Made by a program: the position numbers and the translations under genes. From Burkholderiales bacterium (lineage in GTDB: Bacteria > Pseudomonadota > Gammaproteobacteria > Burkholderiales > Burkholderiaceae), in assembly GCA_021287185.1 (NCBI GenBank), contig JAJTAZ010000011.1, forward strand, positions 1 through 64,000: a stretch of 64,000 nt of DNA. The letters run 5' to 3'. The notes beneath the pieces were generated by a model. That model was not told the origin of the DNA and made no database searches. It saw only the letters and a program-made list of their open reading frames with translations. The stretch's first letter is position 1. Each line of letters begins with the position of its first letter. This document shows, one piece after another, positions 31,264-40,247 of the stretch.

Positions 31264-31354
31264 GTCATTGCAAGCACAGCGAAACAATCCACAAAACTCA
31301 AGTTTATTGATACCTCATGGACTGCTTCGCTGATGACCCATCGCTCGCAATGAC
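31264..31354. repeat. Dispersed palindromic repeat, copy 2 (GTCATTGCGAG family)
   Basis: GTCATTGCAAG (31264-31274) faces CTCGCAATGAC (31344-31354). Internally GCGAAACAATCCA (31279-31291) faces TGGACTGCTTCGC (31318-31330). The layout and near-identical length match copy 1 at 24796-24892, but a few arm positions have diverged. It lies between lysS and prfB. Confidence 0.85.
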
Positions 31355-31388
31355 CATGATGTGTTTCACACTTGAGTATCGCCCCGCT

Positions 31389-32493
31389 TTATACACCCTG
31401 TTTCAAACTCGCCTCAATAAACGCATCCAAGTCGCCATCGAGCACCTTCTGTGTGGCAGAGATTTCAACATTGGTACGCAAATCTTTAATGCGCGAATTG
31501 TCCAATACATACGAGCGAATTTGATGTCCCCAACCCACATCTGACTTGGTCGCTTCTAACTTATCTTGCTCGGATTGACGCTTGCGCAATTCCAACTCAT
31601 ACAGGCGCGATTTTAACATTGACATCGCTTCGGCACGATTCTTGTGTTGTGAGCGGTCGTTTTGGCATTGCACCACCGTGTTGGTTGGAATATGCGTGAT
31701 GCGCACCGCTGAATCGGTTTTATTAATATGCTGACCACCCGCACCCGAAGCACGGTAGGTGTCAATGCGCAAATCCGCAGGATTGATGTCAATCTCAATC
31801 GAGTCATCGACTTCGGGGTAAACGAAAATTGAGGCAAACGAGGTGTGCCGCCCACCTGACGAATCAAACGGTGATTTACGCACGAGGCGATGCACGCCCG
31901 TTTCGGTGCGCAATAAACCGTAGGCATATTCGCCATCAACCTTGATACTGGCCGATTTAATCCCCGCCACATCACCTGGGGACTCTTCGAGAATCTCGAC
32001 TTTAAAGCCTTTGCGCTCACAATAACGCACATATTGACGCAACAACATGCTCGCCCAATCACACGCCTCAGTACCGCCCGCACCTGCTTGTATATCGATA
32101 AAGCACGGCTGGGGATCAAGCGGATTGTTGAACATCCGTCGGAATTCCATTTGTGAGACTTCGTCTTCCAATGTCGCCACATCCGCCTCCAATGCGGTCA
32201 TGGTCGCGACATCGTCCTCCATCTGCGCCATTTCAAACAATTCTGAAGTGTCGGCTCGGTGGGCTTTGAGTTGATCTAATTTAAGGGTCGTGCCTTCTAA
32301 CAATTTTTTTTCACGCCCCAAATCCTGCGCACGTTTGGGATCATTCCAAACGTTGGGGTCTTCTAACTCAGCGTTGACAACCACCAGACGGTCGGCTTTG
32401 ACAGCGTAGTCAAAGATACCCCCATAGCGCGTCAATTCGCGCTTGCAGGTCAGCCAATTGATTCGATAAGGCGTTGATGCGTTCGATTTCCAT
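31389..32493 (-). CDS. prfB: Peptide chain release factor 2 with programmed +1 frameshift
   Basis: RF2 recognises UGA and UAA stops. The gene starts at ATG 32493 and reads 27 codons ([12 protein letters not shown]...ALWGYL) to an in-frame TGA at 32412-32410. The site GGGGGTATCTTTGAC is the classical autoregulatory frameshift signal: a Shine-Dalgarno-like G-run, then CUU-UGA-C. After the +1 shift, translation continues DYAVKADR for 340 residues, giving about 367 in total, the normal RF2 length. [11 protein letters not shown] (SPF tripeptide anticodon) and [14 protein letters not shown] (GGQ) are intact. lysS is downstream. Confidence 0.98.
32410..32425 (-). promoter_or_regulatory. prfB programmed frameshift site
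   Basis: On the minus strand a G5 run is followed by TATCTTTGAC. The UGA (32412-32410) is read slowly when RF2 is scarce, and ribosomes slip +1 from CUU to UUU, making RF2 autoregulate its own level. Confidence 0.95.
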
Positions 32494-32626
32494 GATTTTT
32501 AACCAAATATGTGTTCGCTCAGACAAGTGAGCCATTAACTAATCGCGCATTATAAAGCATGTACCGCATTTTTCCAATGTTCATGCTAAAATCCGCCCTC
32601 AAAATCAAGGATATTAGGTCAACCCC

Positions 32627-33490
32627 ATGCAATCACTGTGGATGCTCGCGGCATCGTTTTTCTTTTCGCTCATGGGTGTGTGCATCAAACTCGCTTCTGC
32701 GCACCACAATCTCGGTGAAATCATTATGTTTCGTGGCGTGCCCAGCGTACTCCTACTCGCAGGTTTTGCCCTATACAAAGGTTATCCACTGCTCGGGCAG
32801 AATTTGCGCACCCATGCCATTCGCAACGCCAGCGGCGTAACTTCAATGTGGATGGGCTTTTATGGCATGACCCATCTGCCCTTGGGCATGTCCACCACAT
32901 TGAACTACACCTCTCCTTTATTCATCGCCATTGCACTTCTCTACACAGGTTACTATTCAGGCATTTTGCGCGAGCAATGGCTGCGCTTTGGCGCAATTGT
33001 GCTTGGCTTTATCGGTGTATTGTTGATTTTTAATCCATTCGGCGAAACCGATTGGAGTCGTTTTGCCATGCTCGTTGGCTTGTGCGGTGGGGCATTCGGC
33101 GCGATGGCATATATGACTGTGCGCAATTTGGGGCAAATTGGCGAACCCGAGTGGCGCACGGTGATGTTGTTTTCCGTGTCGGTGATACTTTCAGGTGTGG
33201 TGGGTGTGGCAGTTTTGGGATTTTCTCCCCATTATTCACTCAACTCCATCCTTGAATTGGCGGGTATCGGCGTGTTTGGCATGATTGCACAGTTGTGTAT
33301 GACGCGCGCCTTTGGTCACGGCCATGCCACGTTGAGCGCGACCTTGCAATACACCACGATTATTTTTGCGACGATTTGGGGTGAAGTCATTTGGCACGAA
33401 CGCATTGATTTTATGGGAATTTTAGGTATGTTTTTGGTCATTGTTGCGGGGCTGTCAGCGACGGTGTATAGTTTGAAACACAAACAATAA
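32627..33490 (+). CDS. DMT-superfamily (EamA) transporter
   Basis: A 287-residue inner-membrane protein with about ten hydrophobic segments forming two EamA repeats, typical of drug/metabolite exporters. No signal peptide and no substrate-specific motif is visible. MWMGFYGMTHLPLGMSTTLNYTSPLF ends the first repeat region and TLQYTTIIFATIWGEVIWHER the second. A TGCTAAAAT sequence about 35 bp upstream could be an extended -10 promoter. It precedes sseA by 20 bp and may be co-transcribed. Confidence 0.85.
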   Translation: MQSLWMLAASFFFSLMGVCIKLASAHHNLGEIIMFRGVPSVLLLAGFALYKGYPLLGQNLRTHAIRNASGVTSMWMGFYGMTHLPLGMSTTLNYTSPLFIAIALLYTGYYSGILREQWLRFGAIVLGFIGVLLIFNPFGETDWSRFAMLVGLCGGAFGAMAYMTVRNLGQIGEPEWRTVMLFSVSVILSGVVGVAVLGFSPHYSLNSILELAGIGVFGMIAQLCMTRAFGHGHATLSATLQYTTIIFATIWGEVIWHERIDFMGILGMFLVIVAGLSATVYSLKHKQ

Positions 33491-33510
33491 AAGACCAAAG
33501 GATGCCCTTT

Positions 33511-34377
33511 ATGACCAGCCCCTATTTCAATAATTTGATTGGCGCAAAAGCACTGCATCTACTCCCCGCCAACGACGTGCTCATCATTGATGCGCGTCAC
33601 AGTTTGACGGACTTTGATTTTGGGGCAAACGCTTATTCAAAAGCACACATCCCCAACGCACATTTTCTCAACATGGAAAGCGATTTATCAGGCAATAAAA
33701 CAGGTACCAACGGCCGCCATCCTTTGCCTGATTTGGATGTATTGACAGATAAACTCCGCGCCTTGGGCTTACGCGACGACATGCATGTGGTGGCTTATGA
33801 TGATGCCGCTGGCGCGATGGCGGCTCGGGTGTGGTGGTTGTTGCGCCACTTGGGGTTTGAGCATGTTGCGGTTTTAGATGGCGGCATTGGTGCTTGGACA
33901 CAGACGGGCTTTGCGTTGAGCACAGAACCCTCAACCCCAAGCACAGGTACATTCACCCGAAAACCCTCACTTAATCGCACGGTGAGTGCGGATGAGATTT
34001 TAGCGCAGTTACCCATAGGCACATTCACTTTGGTCGATGCACGCGCCCCTGAACGCTATCGCGGCGAGGTTGAACCGCTTGACCCTGTCGCGGGACACAT
34101 TCCCACTGCACTCAATCAATTTATGATGAACAACATCACTGAGCACGGATATTTTAAACCCGCTCAGACCTTGCGCGAGCAGTGGGTGGATTTGCTGGAC
34201 GATACGCCCCTAAACACGGTGGTGCATTACTGTGGTTCAGGTGTGACCGCCTGTCACAACCTGCTCTCAATGCACATCGCTGGTTTGGATGTATCACCCA
34301 CGGGTGCAGGCATTTATACTGGCTCGTGGTCAGAGTGGTGCGCGGATACGCATCGACCCATCGCAAAAAAATCATAA
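33511..34377 (+). CDS. sseA: Mercaptopyruvate/thiosulfate sulfurtransferase (SseA type)
   Basis: A 288-residue two-domain rhodanese-fold enzyme that transfers sulfur from 3-mercaptopyruvate (or thiosulfate) to an acceptor. The N-terminal domain is non-catalytic. The C-terminal domain holds VHYCGSGVTACHN, where CGSGVTA is the loop of the 3-mercaptopyruvate group, rather than CRKGVT of true rhodaneses. The start MTSPYFNN has AAGGA at 9-nt spacing; an ATG 9 bp upstream overlaps that site. A terminator follows. Confidence 0.92.
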   Translation: MTSPYFNNLIGAKALHLLPANDVLIIDARHSLTDFDFGANAYSKAHIPNAHFLNMESDLSGNKTGTNGRHPLPDLDVLTDKLRALGLRDDMHVVAYDDAAGAMAARVWWLLRHLGFEHVAVLDGGIGAWTQTGFALSTEPSTPSTGTFTRKPSLNRTVSADEILAQLPIGTFTLVDARAPERYRGEVEPLDPVAGHIPTALNQFMMNNITEHGYFKPAQTLREQWVDLLDDTPLNTVVHYCGSGVTACHNLLSMHIAGLDVSPTGAGIYTGSWSEWCADTHRPIAKKS

Positions 34378-34411
34378 AAAAATCCGCAGATACTTCACTG
34401 CGGGGTTTTTT
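34378..34411. terminator. Terminator after sseA
   Basis: CCGCAG (34384-34389) pairs with CTGCGG (34398-34403), 8-nt loop, followed by GGTTTTTT. An A-run on the left means it could also serve transcription from the minus strand. Confidence 0.8.
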
Positions 34412-34432
34412 ATGGCATGAGCTCTTCAAATG

Positions 34433-35182
34433 TTATTGATAAACCACTTGCCCTGAGCCTTCGTTGGTAACTGCACGATTTTTTGGATTACCACTGACAA
34501 CCACGGAGCCTGAATCAGCAATGCTTCCACTGACTTCTTGTTTCACTTGCGCCACAATATTGCCTGAGCCTGATACGTTTAACCTTGCCTTTTGCGCCAC
34601 CAATTGCGCGCCAACAAAAGAGCCACTGCCAGTCACATCAATATTCAACTGCTGTGTTTGTCCATCGGCATCCACCGCGCCTGAACCTGAGATTTTAACG
34701 TTGAGTTGACTGCCTTTGAATTGATGCACAATCACTTTGGATGAGCCTTTGATATCCAGTTGCTCAGGTGCAGTTCCACCCCATGTGATTTGAATTGGGG
34801 TTTTTTGTTGCACGCTACTGGTCATCGGTGCGAGTCTGAGCACACCCTGCTCAACGCTCACTTTGATTTGGTTTTGAATATTGTCATCCGCCGTCACCAC
34901 AATTTTATCGCCGACCGATGGGTCGTAAATAAAAGTCGCAGATACATCAGCCAATACGTTTTTCACAGGTTGATTGAGCACCAAAGTTTGTGTGGTAGAA
35001 ACACCTGAGCCAACCAAAACACTGGTACTTGGAACAACTGAGGCAGCCGCAGTATTGCTCACCGTCATGACATTGGTTACGTTGGCAGGTTCTTGCACCT
35101 GCGGTTTTTTGTCACAAGCGGTTAAGGTCAAACCAAACAATGCACTGATGGCAAAAATGGGCAATAAATTAAATTTTTTCAT
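34433..35182 (-). CDS. DUF2807-domain lipoprotein
   Basis: A 249-residue predicted lipoprotein: signal peptide MKKFNLLPIFAISALFGL, lipobox LTAC, lipidated Cys23. After a Thr/Val/Ala/Ser-rich linker comes a repetitive beta-rich region with recurring short turns: SGSGAVDADG, TGSGSFVGA, SGSGNIVAQ, DSGSVVVSG. This is typical of the DUF2807 'head GIN' domain, which forms a right-handed beta-helix-like fold. The family is usually surface or periplasmic; no biochemical role is established. It is convergent with sseA. No operon partner is seen. Confidence 0.85.
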   Translation of the reverse strand: MKKFNLLPIFAISALFGLTLTACDKKPQVQEPANVTNVMTVSNTAAASVVPSTSVLVGSGVSTTQTLVLNQPVKNVLADVSATFIYDPSVGDKIVVTADDNIQNQIKVSVEQGVLRLAPMTSSVQQKTPIQITWGGTAPEQLDIKGSSKVIVHQFKGSQLNVKISGSGAVDADGQTQQLNIDVTGSGSFVGAQLVAQKARLNVSGSGNIVAQVKQEVSGSIADSGSVVVSGNPKNRAVTNEGSGQVVYQ

Positions 35183-35275
35183 GGGGTCTCGATGTTGGTG
35201 TGTGCAAGATGCACGGGTCGCACTGTAGCATAAATGGAGGGGGTGCGTGAGAGTAGACTATTAAGATAGGTGGAT

Positions 35276-35316
35276 GGTGGGTCAACAAACCCAATTGACC
35301 CACCCTACTACCCTAC
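35276..35316. repeat. Palindromic repeat with GTAGGGTGGG words
   Basis: GGTGGGTCAA (35276-35285) and TTGACCCACC (35295-35304) are a perfect 10-bp inverted repeat. On the minus strand the same word family (GTAGGGTAGTAGGGTGGG) continues through the stop codon of the next gene. It resembles the repeat at 20522-20546 and likewise sits on the 3' end of a minus-strand gene. Confidence 0.6.
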
Positions 35317-35844
35317 ATAGTTCTCAATTAAAAAATCATTTAAAGCGATTGCAACCTTTTTCGCCTCGGCAACCAAATGAAAACTATTTTCATAATTCCA
35401 GTATTCATCGCACCAGTCACAACAATTCCAAAGATTACCCAACCAATCGAATTTATCTAAATTTTGAAGTTGTTGTGGTCTTGGTTGCCCTGCGAAACCA
35501 TTGGAAATAAAATTAGCATCCAACGTTTGAACCAAAGTACATAACGAAACAACGGATATTTTTTTATCTAGAAACAGATTGATGTGTTTTTTTAATGTGA
35601 TTATTGCATAAGGCTCAGCCTCCCAAGAATTAGGAATGAAGCCATTTACATTTTTGGCGATTTGGCACAAAGCCTCAGTCGCTTCTTCGTATGTCTGGAA
35701 TGCGTATAACTCCGAAACCTTAGAATTCACCCCCTTAACATGTTGAGGAATACCCTCTAACCAAACAATAATTTCCGACTGCACTCCAACGCCAATCCAA
35801 AACTCAGTGGTCAGACGATTCAACTCCACTCGCCAATTGTCCAT
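35308..35844 (-). CDS. Hypothetical protein, AT-rich orphan after aroB
   Basis: A 178-residue protein I do not recognise. It has no signal peptide or membrane segment. It is acidic, and rich in Trp/Asn/Cys near the C-terminus (NLWNCCDWCDEYWNYEN). Its base composition differs sharply from its neighbours: two 60-base lines counted by hand (from 35341 and 35521) have 22 and 18 G+C, against 37 for a line inside aroB (from 36121). That suggests horizontal acquisition. It follows aroB by 20 bp on the same strand, so it may be transcribed with the pil-aro operon. The size and soluble, aromatic-rich character would suit a small immunity-type protein, but that is a guess. Confidence 0.7.
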   Translation of the reverse strand: MDNWRVELNRLTTEFWIGVGVQSEIIVWLEGIPQHVKGVNSKVSELYAFQTYEEATEALCQIAKNVNGFIPNSWEAEPYAIITLKKHINLFLDKKISVVSLCTLVQTLDANFISNGFAGQPRPQQLQNLDKFDWLGNLWNCCDWCDEYWNYENSFHLVAEAKKVAIALNDFLIENYVG

Positions 35845-35864
35845 GACATTCTCTCATTCGAGCA

Positions 35865-36941
35865 TTATTCACACACCGCCAATGTTTCTCGCAAAACCTC
35901 GTCATCGACTTTTTGAACCACCGCTTTGCCCAGTCCATTGAGTAGCACAAAGCGTATTGAACCAGCGCTGTTTTTCTTGTCCAACTGCATGTGCTCAAGC
36001 ATGGCCTGTACACCCAAACGCGGGGCTTCGGTGGGCAAACCCGCCGCTTGGACGAGTACACGAATACGGTTTGCTTCTGATTCGGTCAACTGCCCAAGTC
36101 GATGTGATAAATCAGCCGCCAAAACCATGCCCGCACCAACGGCTTCGCCGTGCAGCCAATTGCCATAGCCCATGCCAGCCTCAATCGCATGCCCAAAGGT
36201 GTGTCCAAAATTTAAAATCGCGCGCAAACCCGATTCACGTTCGTCCTGCGCCACTACTTCGGCTTTGATTTCACACGAACGCACGATGGTGTGCGTGAGT
36301 GCGTCCACATCGCGCGCACGTATCGCATCAATATTGTTTTCTAAATATTCAAAGTATGCGGCATCGTAGATCGCACCGTGCTTGATGATTTCCGCCAACC
36401 CTGCTGACAATTCTCGATCGGGTAAGGTATTCAAGGTATTGATGTCGGCGAGCACGAGTTGCGGCTGATAAAACGCACCAATCATGTTTTTACCCAATGG
36501 GTGGTTGATGCCTGTTTTACCACCCACCGATGAATCAACCTGAGACAGCAAGGTGGTGGGACACTGAATGAACGGCACGCCACGCATATAGGCTGCCGCC
36601 GCAAAGCCCGTCATATCACCAATCACACCACCACCCAATGCCATCAGCGTGGTTTTACGATCGCACTGTTTGGACAACAATGTATCGAAGATGGTTTGCC
36701 AATTCGCCAAGTCTTTGTATTGTTCACCATCAGGCAAAATATGGATGTGCACCGTTTTACCCAAATCACGCACCGTTTGTGCCACAGCATCGGCGTACAA
36801 CGGCGCAACCGTGGTATTTGAAACAATCACCACGGTATTACCAACGATGGCTTGTTTGAGTGCCTCGCTGTGGTGCAATGCATTTGGGGCAATGATGATG
36901 GGGTAGGCGCGCTCGCCCAATTCTACAGTCAAGGTGGTCAT
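35865..36941 (-). CDS. aroB: 3-dehydroquinate synthase
   Basis: Second enzyme of the shikimate pathway: converts DAHP (made by aroG at 4.1 kb) to 3-dehydroquinate, using NAD and a divalent metal. 358 residues. The [22 protein letters not shown] nucleotide loop, the [19 protein letters not shown] substrate segment and the metal-site histidines in [10 protein letters not shown] and [10 protein letters not shown] are all intact. It lies 12 bp downstream of aroK in the pilMNOPQ-aroKB arrangement common in proteobacteria. Confidence 0.97.
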   Translation of the reverse strand: MTTLTVELGERAYPIIIAPNALHHSEALKQAIVGNTVVIVSNTTVAPLYADAVAQTVRDLGKTVHIHILPDGEQYKDLANWQTIFDTLLSKQCDRKTTLMALGGGVIGDMTGFAAAAYMRGVPFIQCPTTLLSQVDSSVGGKTGINHPLGKNMIGAFYQPQLVLADINTLNTLPDRELSAGLAEIIKHGAIYDAAYFEYLENNIDAIRARDVDALTHTIVRSCEIKAEVVAQDERESGLRAILNFGHTFGHAIEAGMGYGNWLHGEAVGAGMVLAADLSHRLGQLTESEANRIRVLVQAAGLPTEAPRLGVQAMLEHMQLDKKNSAGSIRFVLLNGLGKAVVQKVDDEVLRETLAVCE

Positions 36942-36953
36942 AGGTTATACGTA

Positions 36954-37595
36954 TCAAATATGCGGGTTCGATTGTTCGTTTAAATTTTGTTCAATCCGAC
37001 GGGTGAGTTGTTCAATGATGTGGGTCACCACATGGGTCACATGCCCCGACCCCGTGGTGATGACGATGTCTGCCAATTCTTGATAAATCGGATGACGTGC
37101 TGCATACAACTGGGTAAGTACGGCCAAAGGGTCAGCCGTCTGTAGCAAAGGGCGGTTTTTATCATAGCGTGTGCGGTGAATCAAACGCTCGGGTGACGTG
37201 GATAAATAAACCACCCAACCCGTGTTTTTTAGGGCTTCGCGATTGGCTTCTCGCAATATCGCACCTCCCCCCGTACCCAAAACGACTGATTTTTTCGCGC
37301 ACAACTCAGCAATCATGCGCTGCTCGCGCTCACGAAAGCCTGCCTCACCTTCAATTTCGAATATGGTCGGAATGCTCGCGCCCGTGCGCTTGACAATTTC
37401 ATCGTCCGAATCATAAAACTCGCGTCCCAAGGTTTGGGCGAGCAATCGACCTGCGGTTGACTTACCCGCGCCCATCAGTCCAATCAAATAAATATTGGGG
37501 GCTTGTTTGAGCAATACTTTTTGCGCAGGCGTCATCGCTAAAGTGTTTTTATGTTGTCGTGAAGTCATTGGGGGCTTTGCTGTTTGCTTACTCAT
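36954..37595 (-). CDS. aroK: Shikimate kinase
   Basis: Phosphorylates shikimate with ATP. The start ATG at 37595 overlaps the last 8 bases of pilQ and gives 213 residues. Walker A is GLMGAGKST (about residues 39-47). The shikimate-binding YDSDDEI and GTGGGAILRE motifs and the lid REREQR follow. A basic N-terminal extension of about 35 residues precedes the kinase core; an internal ATG (MTPAQK) is a possible shorter start. The overlap with pilQ suggests coupling. Confidence 0.95.
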   Translation of the reverse strand: MSKQTAKPPMTSRQHKNTLAMTPAQKVLLKQAPNIYLIGLMGAGKSTAGRLLAQTLGREFYDSDDEIVKRTGASIPTIFEIEGEAGFREREQRMIAELCAKKSVVLGTGGGAILREANREALKNTGWVVYLSTSPERLIHRTRYDKNRPLLQTADPLAVLTQLYAARHPIYQELADIVITTGSGHVTHVVTHIIEQLTRRIEQNLNEQSNPHI

Positions 37596-38934
37596 CAATA
37601 CCAATTTTTTGAATTTTCGTAGGCAAAATATTACCACGTGAGTCCAAAATATGCGGCGTTAAAAAAATCAATAACTCCGTTTTACTGGTGGCGCGCGTGG
37701 TGGTTTTAAATAGATTTCCCAGCAACGGAATGTCGCCCAAAAGTGGCACTTTATCGACGGCTTTGCGGTTGTCTTCTTGATAAATCCCACCAATCACCAA
37801 AGCACCACCATTGTCAATATTCACCTGTGTTTGCACATGTTTGGTGTTGATGGTGTAGCCATCAGCGGTGTACGTTCCCACACTGTCCTTGGTCACATCC
37901 ACATCCAATAACACCTCACCATTCGGTGCGATTTGTGGTGTGACTTCGAGTTTTAAATTGGCTTTGCGAAATGAGGTATTGGTCGCACCCAAAGTGCTGG
38001 TTTCTTTGTACGGAATTTCTGTGCCTTGTTCAATCACAGCTTTGATGTTATTCCCCGTCACCACACGGGGGTTGGAAATCATTTTACCCTTGCCGTCTGT
38101 CTCTAAGGCGGTCAATTCCAAATTGATGAAACGGGTCAAACCCGAATTAAATAAGGTCATGGCAAATGCGGCAGGGTCTGTTCCCGACACAGAGGCTGCT
38201 GCGGGAAAATTAATCATGGTGTTGGCAACGGAAGGGATTTGCCCAATGCCCGTTGCTGAGTTTTGTCCACTCAAACTTTGCAGGCTTTCGGTATTGCCAC
38301 CAAACATCACGCCGCTGTCGGTGCGCGCAGGCACTTGAATAAATTTGCCCGCATTGGCAGGGTCTGGCACATAGGTTGTACCCATACGGCTTTTGTCATT
38401 AAAGCCCAGTTTGACCCCCAAACTGCGCGAAAATGAGTCTTCCGCTTCAACAATGCGCGCTTCTATCAAAACCTGCTGGTCAAATTTACGGCTGTTTTGT
38501 GCTCTTGGGTAGGGGTTGCCATTGGTTGAATAGGTATCTGAATTTAGAAATCCATTGTTTCCGCGCACGTAGATGATGCCGTTCGATTGTTCCAAACGCA
38601 GGTTTTTTGTGCGCACAATCACGTCCAAAGCTTCTTGCCATGTGGCATCTTTGAGATTTAAGGTGATAGTCCCCGCAACCGATTCATCGGTCACAATATT
38701 CACACCTGCGGTTTCACCCAAGACTTGCAACAAGGCCCGCACGGGAATGTCTTGAAACGCAAAAGCCATGCGTTTGGTGGAACCCTGCTGCGCGGGTGAC
38801 ACGCTCACACTCAAGTCGCTCGAATTTTGCGCCCAAACATTCGGTGCGCACCACGTACAAAGCACAATAGACGCACACACAGCGCGCCGCATCGCCTCGA
38901 CTCGTATCCGTTCAATTGTCACTCGTTTTTTCAT
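37588..38934 (-). CDS. pilQ: Type IV pilus secretin PilQ, short form
   Basis: Outer-membrane secretin through which the pilus passes. From ATG 38934 it has 448 residues, clearly shorter than the roughly 700 of Neisseria or Pseudomonas PilQ. A signal peptide ends near VWAQ. One STN/N0-like module follows (PVRALLQVLGETAGVNIVTDESVAGTITL), then a short N1 and the secretin barrel (VLIEARIVEAEDSF, LELTALETDGKGKMISNPRVVT, VPLLGDIPLLGNLFK). The N-terminal AMIN domains that bind peptidoglycan are absent. Alternative starts are ATG 38979, overlapping pilP, and an internal MRRAV. It is the last pil gene of the operon. Confidence 0.92.
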   Translation of the reverse strand: MKKRVTIERIRVEAMRRAVCASIVLCTWCAPNVWAQNSSDLSVSVSPAQQGSTKRMAFAFQDIPVRALLQVLGETAGVNIVTDESVAGTITLNLKDATWQEALDVIVRTKNLRLEQSNGIIYVRGNNGFLNSDTYSTNGNPYPRAQNSRKFDQQVLIEARIVEAEDSFSRSLGVKLGFNDKSRMGTTYVPDPANAGKFIQVPARTDSGVMFGGNTESLQSLSGQNSATGIGQIPSVANTMINFPAAASVSGTDPAAFAMTLFNSGLTRFINLELTALETDGKGKMISNPRVVTGNNIKAVIEQGTEIPYKETSTLGATNTSFRKANLKLEVTPQIAPNGEVLLDVDVTKDSVGTYTADGYTINTKHVQTQVNIDNGGALVIGGIYQEDNRKAVDKVPLLGDIPLLGNLFKTTTRATSKTELLIFLTPHILDSRGNILPTKIQKIGIDE

Positions 38935-38968
38935 ACAATTGCACCCATCATGAGGTTGTTCTGTGTTG

Positions 38969-39607
38969 TTATTTATCATACGTCACGACTTTGCCATTGA
39001 CGTTGAGTTGCATACGCGACTCGTCAATAGAAACCACCCGCCATTTACCCGCGCCGATTGGCTCATGTTGCTTCACCCGATACACCCGTTCACCGACTTG
39101 CACCAATCCAAACAATTCATGCTGATTTTGAATCACACCCAAAAATTTGATTTGCGAGGCATTTGCCTGAGCCAATTCTAACTCAGTTTGTGCCTTGGTT
39201 TCGGCTTGGATGCTCGCAAGATGATTGCCCACGCCCCATCCATCTGCCACCAAAGAACTGGATGCAGGGTCATTCTGCCCCGCCTCGGTATTTCGGCTTT
39301 TAGCATTTTCAGCCGCTGTGTTGTTTAGGGAGATGAATACTTTATCCGAAATCGGGCTGGCTGTACGCAACAAGCGATGGTCTGTAACCTGTGACGGGCG
39401 ACTGGGGTTGTCAATATTTTGTGCGTGCTGCGCTTGTTTTTCTAACCACAACTGCGCATCACGCGGATTGTCTACGATTGGTAACGAGGCATCCGATGAC
39501 GAACCACCCTGTGCAGACAAGCCACCATCGCACGCCGAGAGCAGCGCACCCAAACAGTAAGCAAGCACCCATATCGTCACACCGTTTTTGAATTTAACGA
39601 GTCGCAT
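38969..39607 (-). CDS. pilP: Type IV pilus inner-membrane lipoprotein PilP
   Basis: A 212-residue lipoprotein that links the PilMNO inner-membrane complex to the secretin. Signal peptide MRLVKFKNGVTIWVLAYCLGALLSAC with lipobox LSAC. A disordered linker follows, then a C-terminal beta-domain (IKFLGVIQNQHELFGLVQVGERVYRVKQHEPIGAGKWRVV) that is the PilP homology region. The start overlaps the end of pilO by 14 bp. An in-frame extension to 39670 is rejected because it would bury the signal peptide. Confidence 0.92.
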   Translation of the reverse strand: MRLVKFKNGVTIWVLAYCLGALLSACDGGLSAQGGSSSDASLPIVDNPRDAQLWLEKQAQHAQNIDNPSRPSQVTDHRLLRTASPISDKVFISLNNTAAENAKSRNTEAGQNDPASSSLVADGWGVGNHLASIQAETKAQTELELAQANASQIKFLGVIQNQHELFGLVQVGERVYRVKQHEPIGAGKWRVVSIDESRMQLNVNGKVVTYDK

Positions 39608-40247
39608 GATTGGCCTCTTTGTAATACCAAAAACCACCTTGCCAACGCACCTGTCCTTGACTGACGGCATTTAACTCAATATCCCCCATCGCCAACCATT
39701 CATCATGTTCGCCCAAAGCCGAGACAAACGCCACCAAGTCCGAATATGAGCCCTGCGCCGCAATATGCACCCAACCCACTTGGTTCAACCAATCCGAGGG
39801 TACAGTTCCGCCTTGGCTGTTGAACCATTGTGGGTGGTCTTTGAGGGTATTTTGAATGCGTTCACGCAATTGATTGCGCTCGGTGTCGCTCAACTCGTGG
39901 GTCTTGAGCACCACCGAATTCAGGTGGTGATGACTGGCAAGGCTCGCTAAATCGCTCAACCACGCGCTTTCTTCATTCTGCTTAATCTGACGAACAGGCG
40001 GAATCTCGCTCAATGACAGCGGCGAGGTCTGATAGGTTTTGACAATTTGATTTTGCGTCTGCAACACCTGCTGTTGCACCTGTGTCAAACGCGTGTAACG
40101 TGGTAACAAAAACACGAACACCCCAGCCACAAGCAGCAATGCCGCGAAAAATACCACAGTCCAGCGTCTCGGCCCATTTGGCCACAGGTGCATTTGTGCC
40201 ACATCCAAATCTCGCCAACGTGCCGTGCGCGTCCAATCATTGCTCAT
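39594..40247 (-). CDS. pilO: Type IV pilus assembly protein PilO
   Basis: A 217-residue inner-membrane protein with one transmembrane segment (about residues 28-47, WTVVFFAALLLVAGVFVFLL), a short coiled-coil and a periplasmic ferredoxin-like domain. It pairs with PilN to align the pilus motor. The start MSNDWTR overlaps pilN by 11 bp. WLNQVGWVHIAAQGSYSDLVAFVSAL is the conserved PilO region. Confidence 0.92.
   Translation of the reverse strand: MSNDWTRTARWRDLDVAQMHLWPNGPRRWTVVFFAALLLVAGVFVFLLPRYTRLTQVQQQVLQTQNQIVKTYQTSPLSLSEIPPVRQIKQNEESAWLSDLASLASHHHLNSVVLKTHELSDTERNQLRERIQNTLKDHPQWFNSQGGTVPSDWLNQVGWVHIAAQGSYSDLVAFVSALGEHDEWLAMGDIELNAVSQGQVRWQGGFWYYKEANHATR

Noticed and set aside
31185-31301. 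N-terminal extension of lysS
   Set aside because: The extension translates the palindromic repeat ([10 protein letters not shown]) and is not part of the LysRS family; the real start is at 31184.
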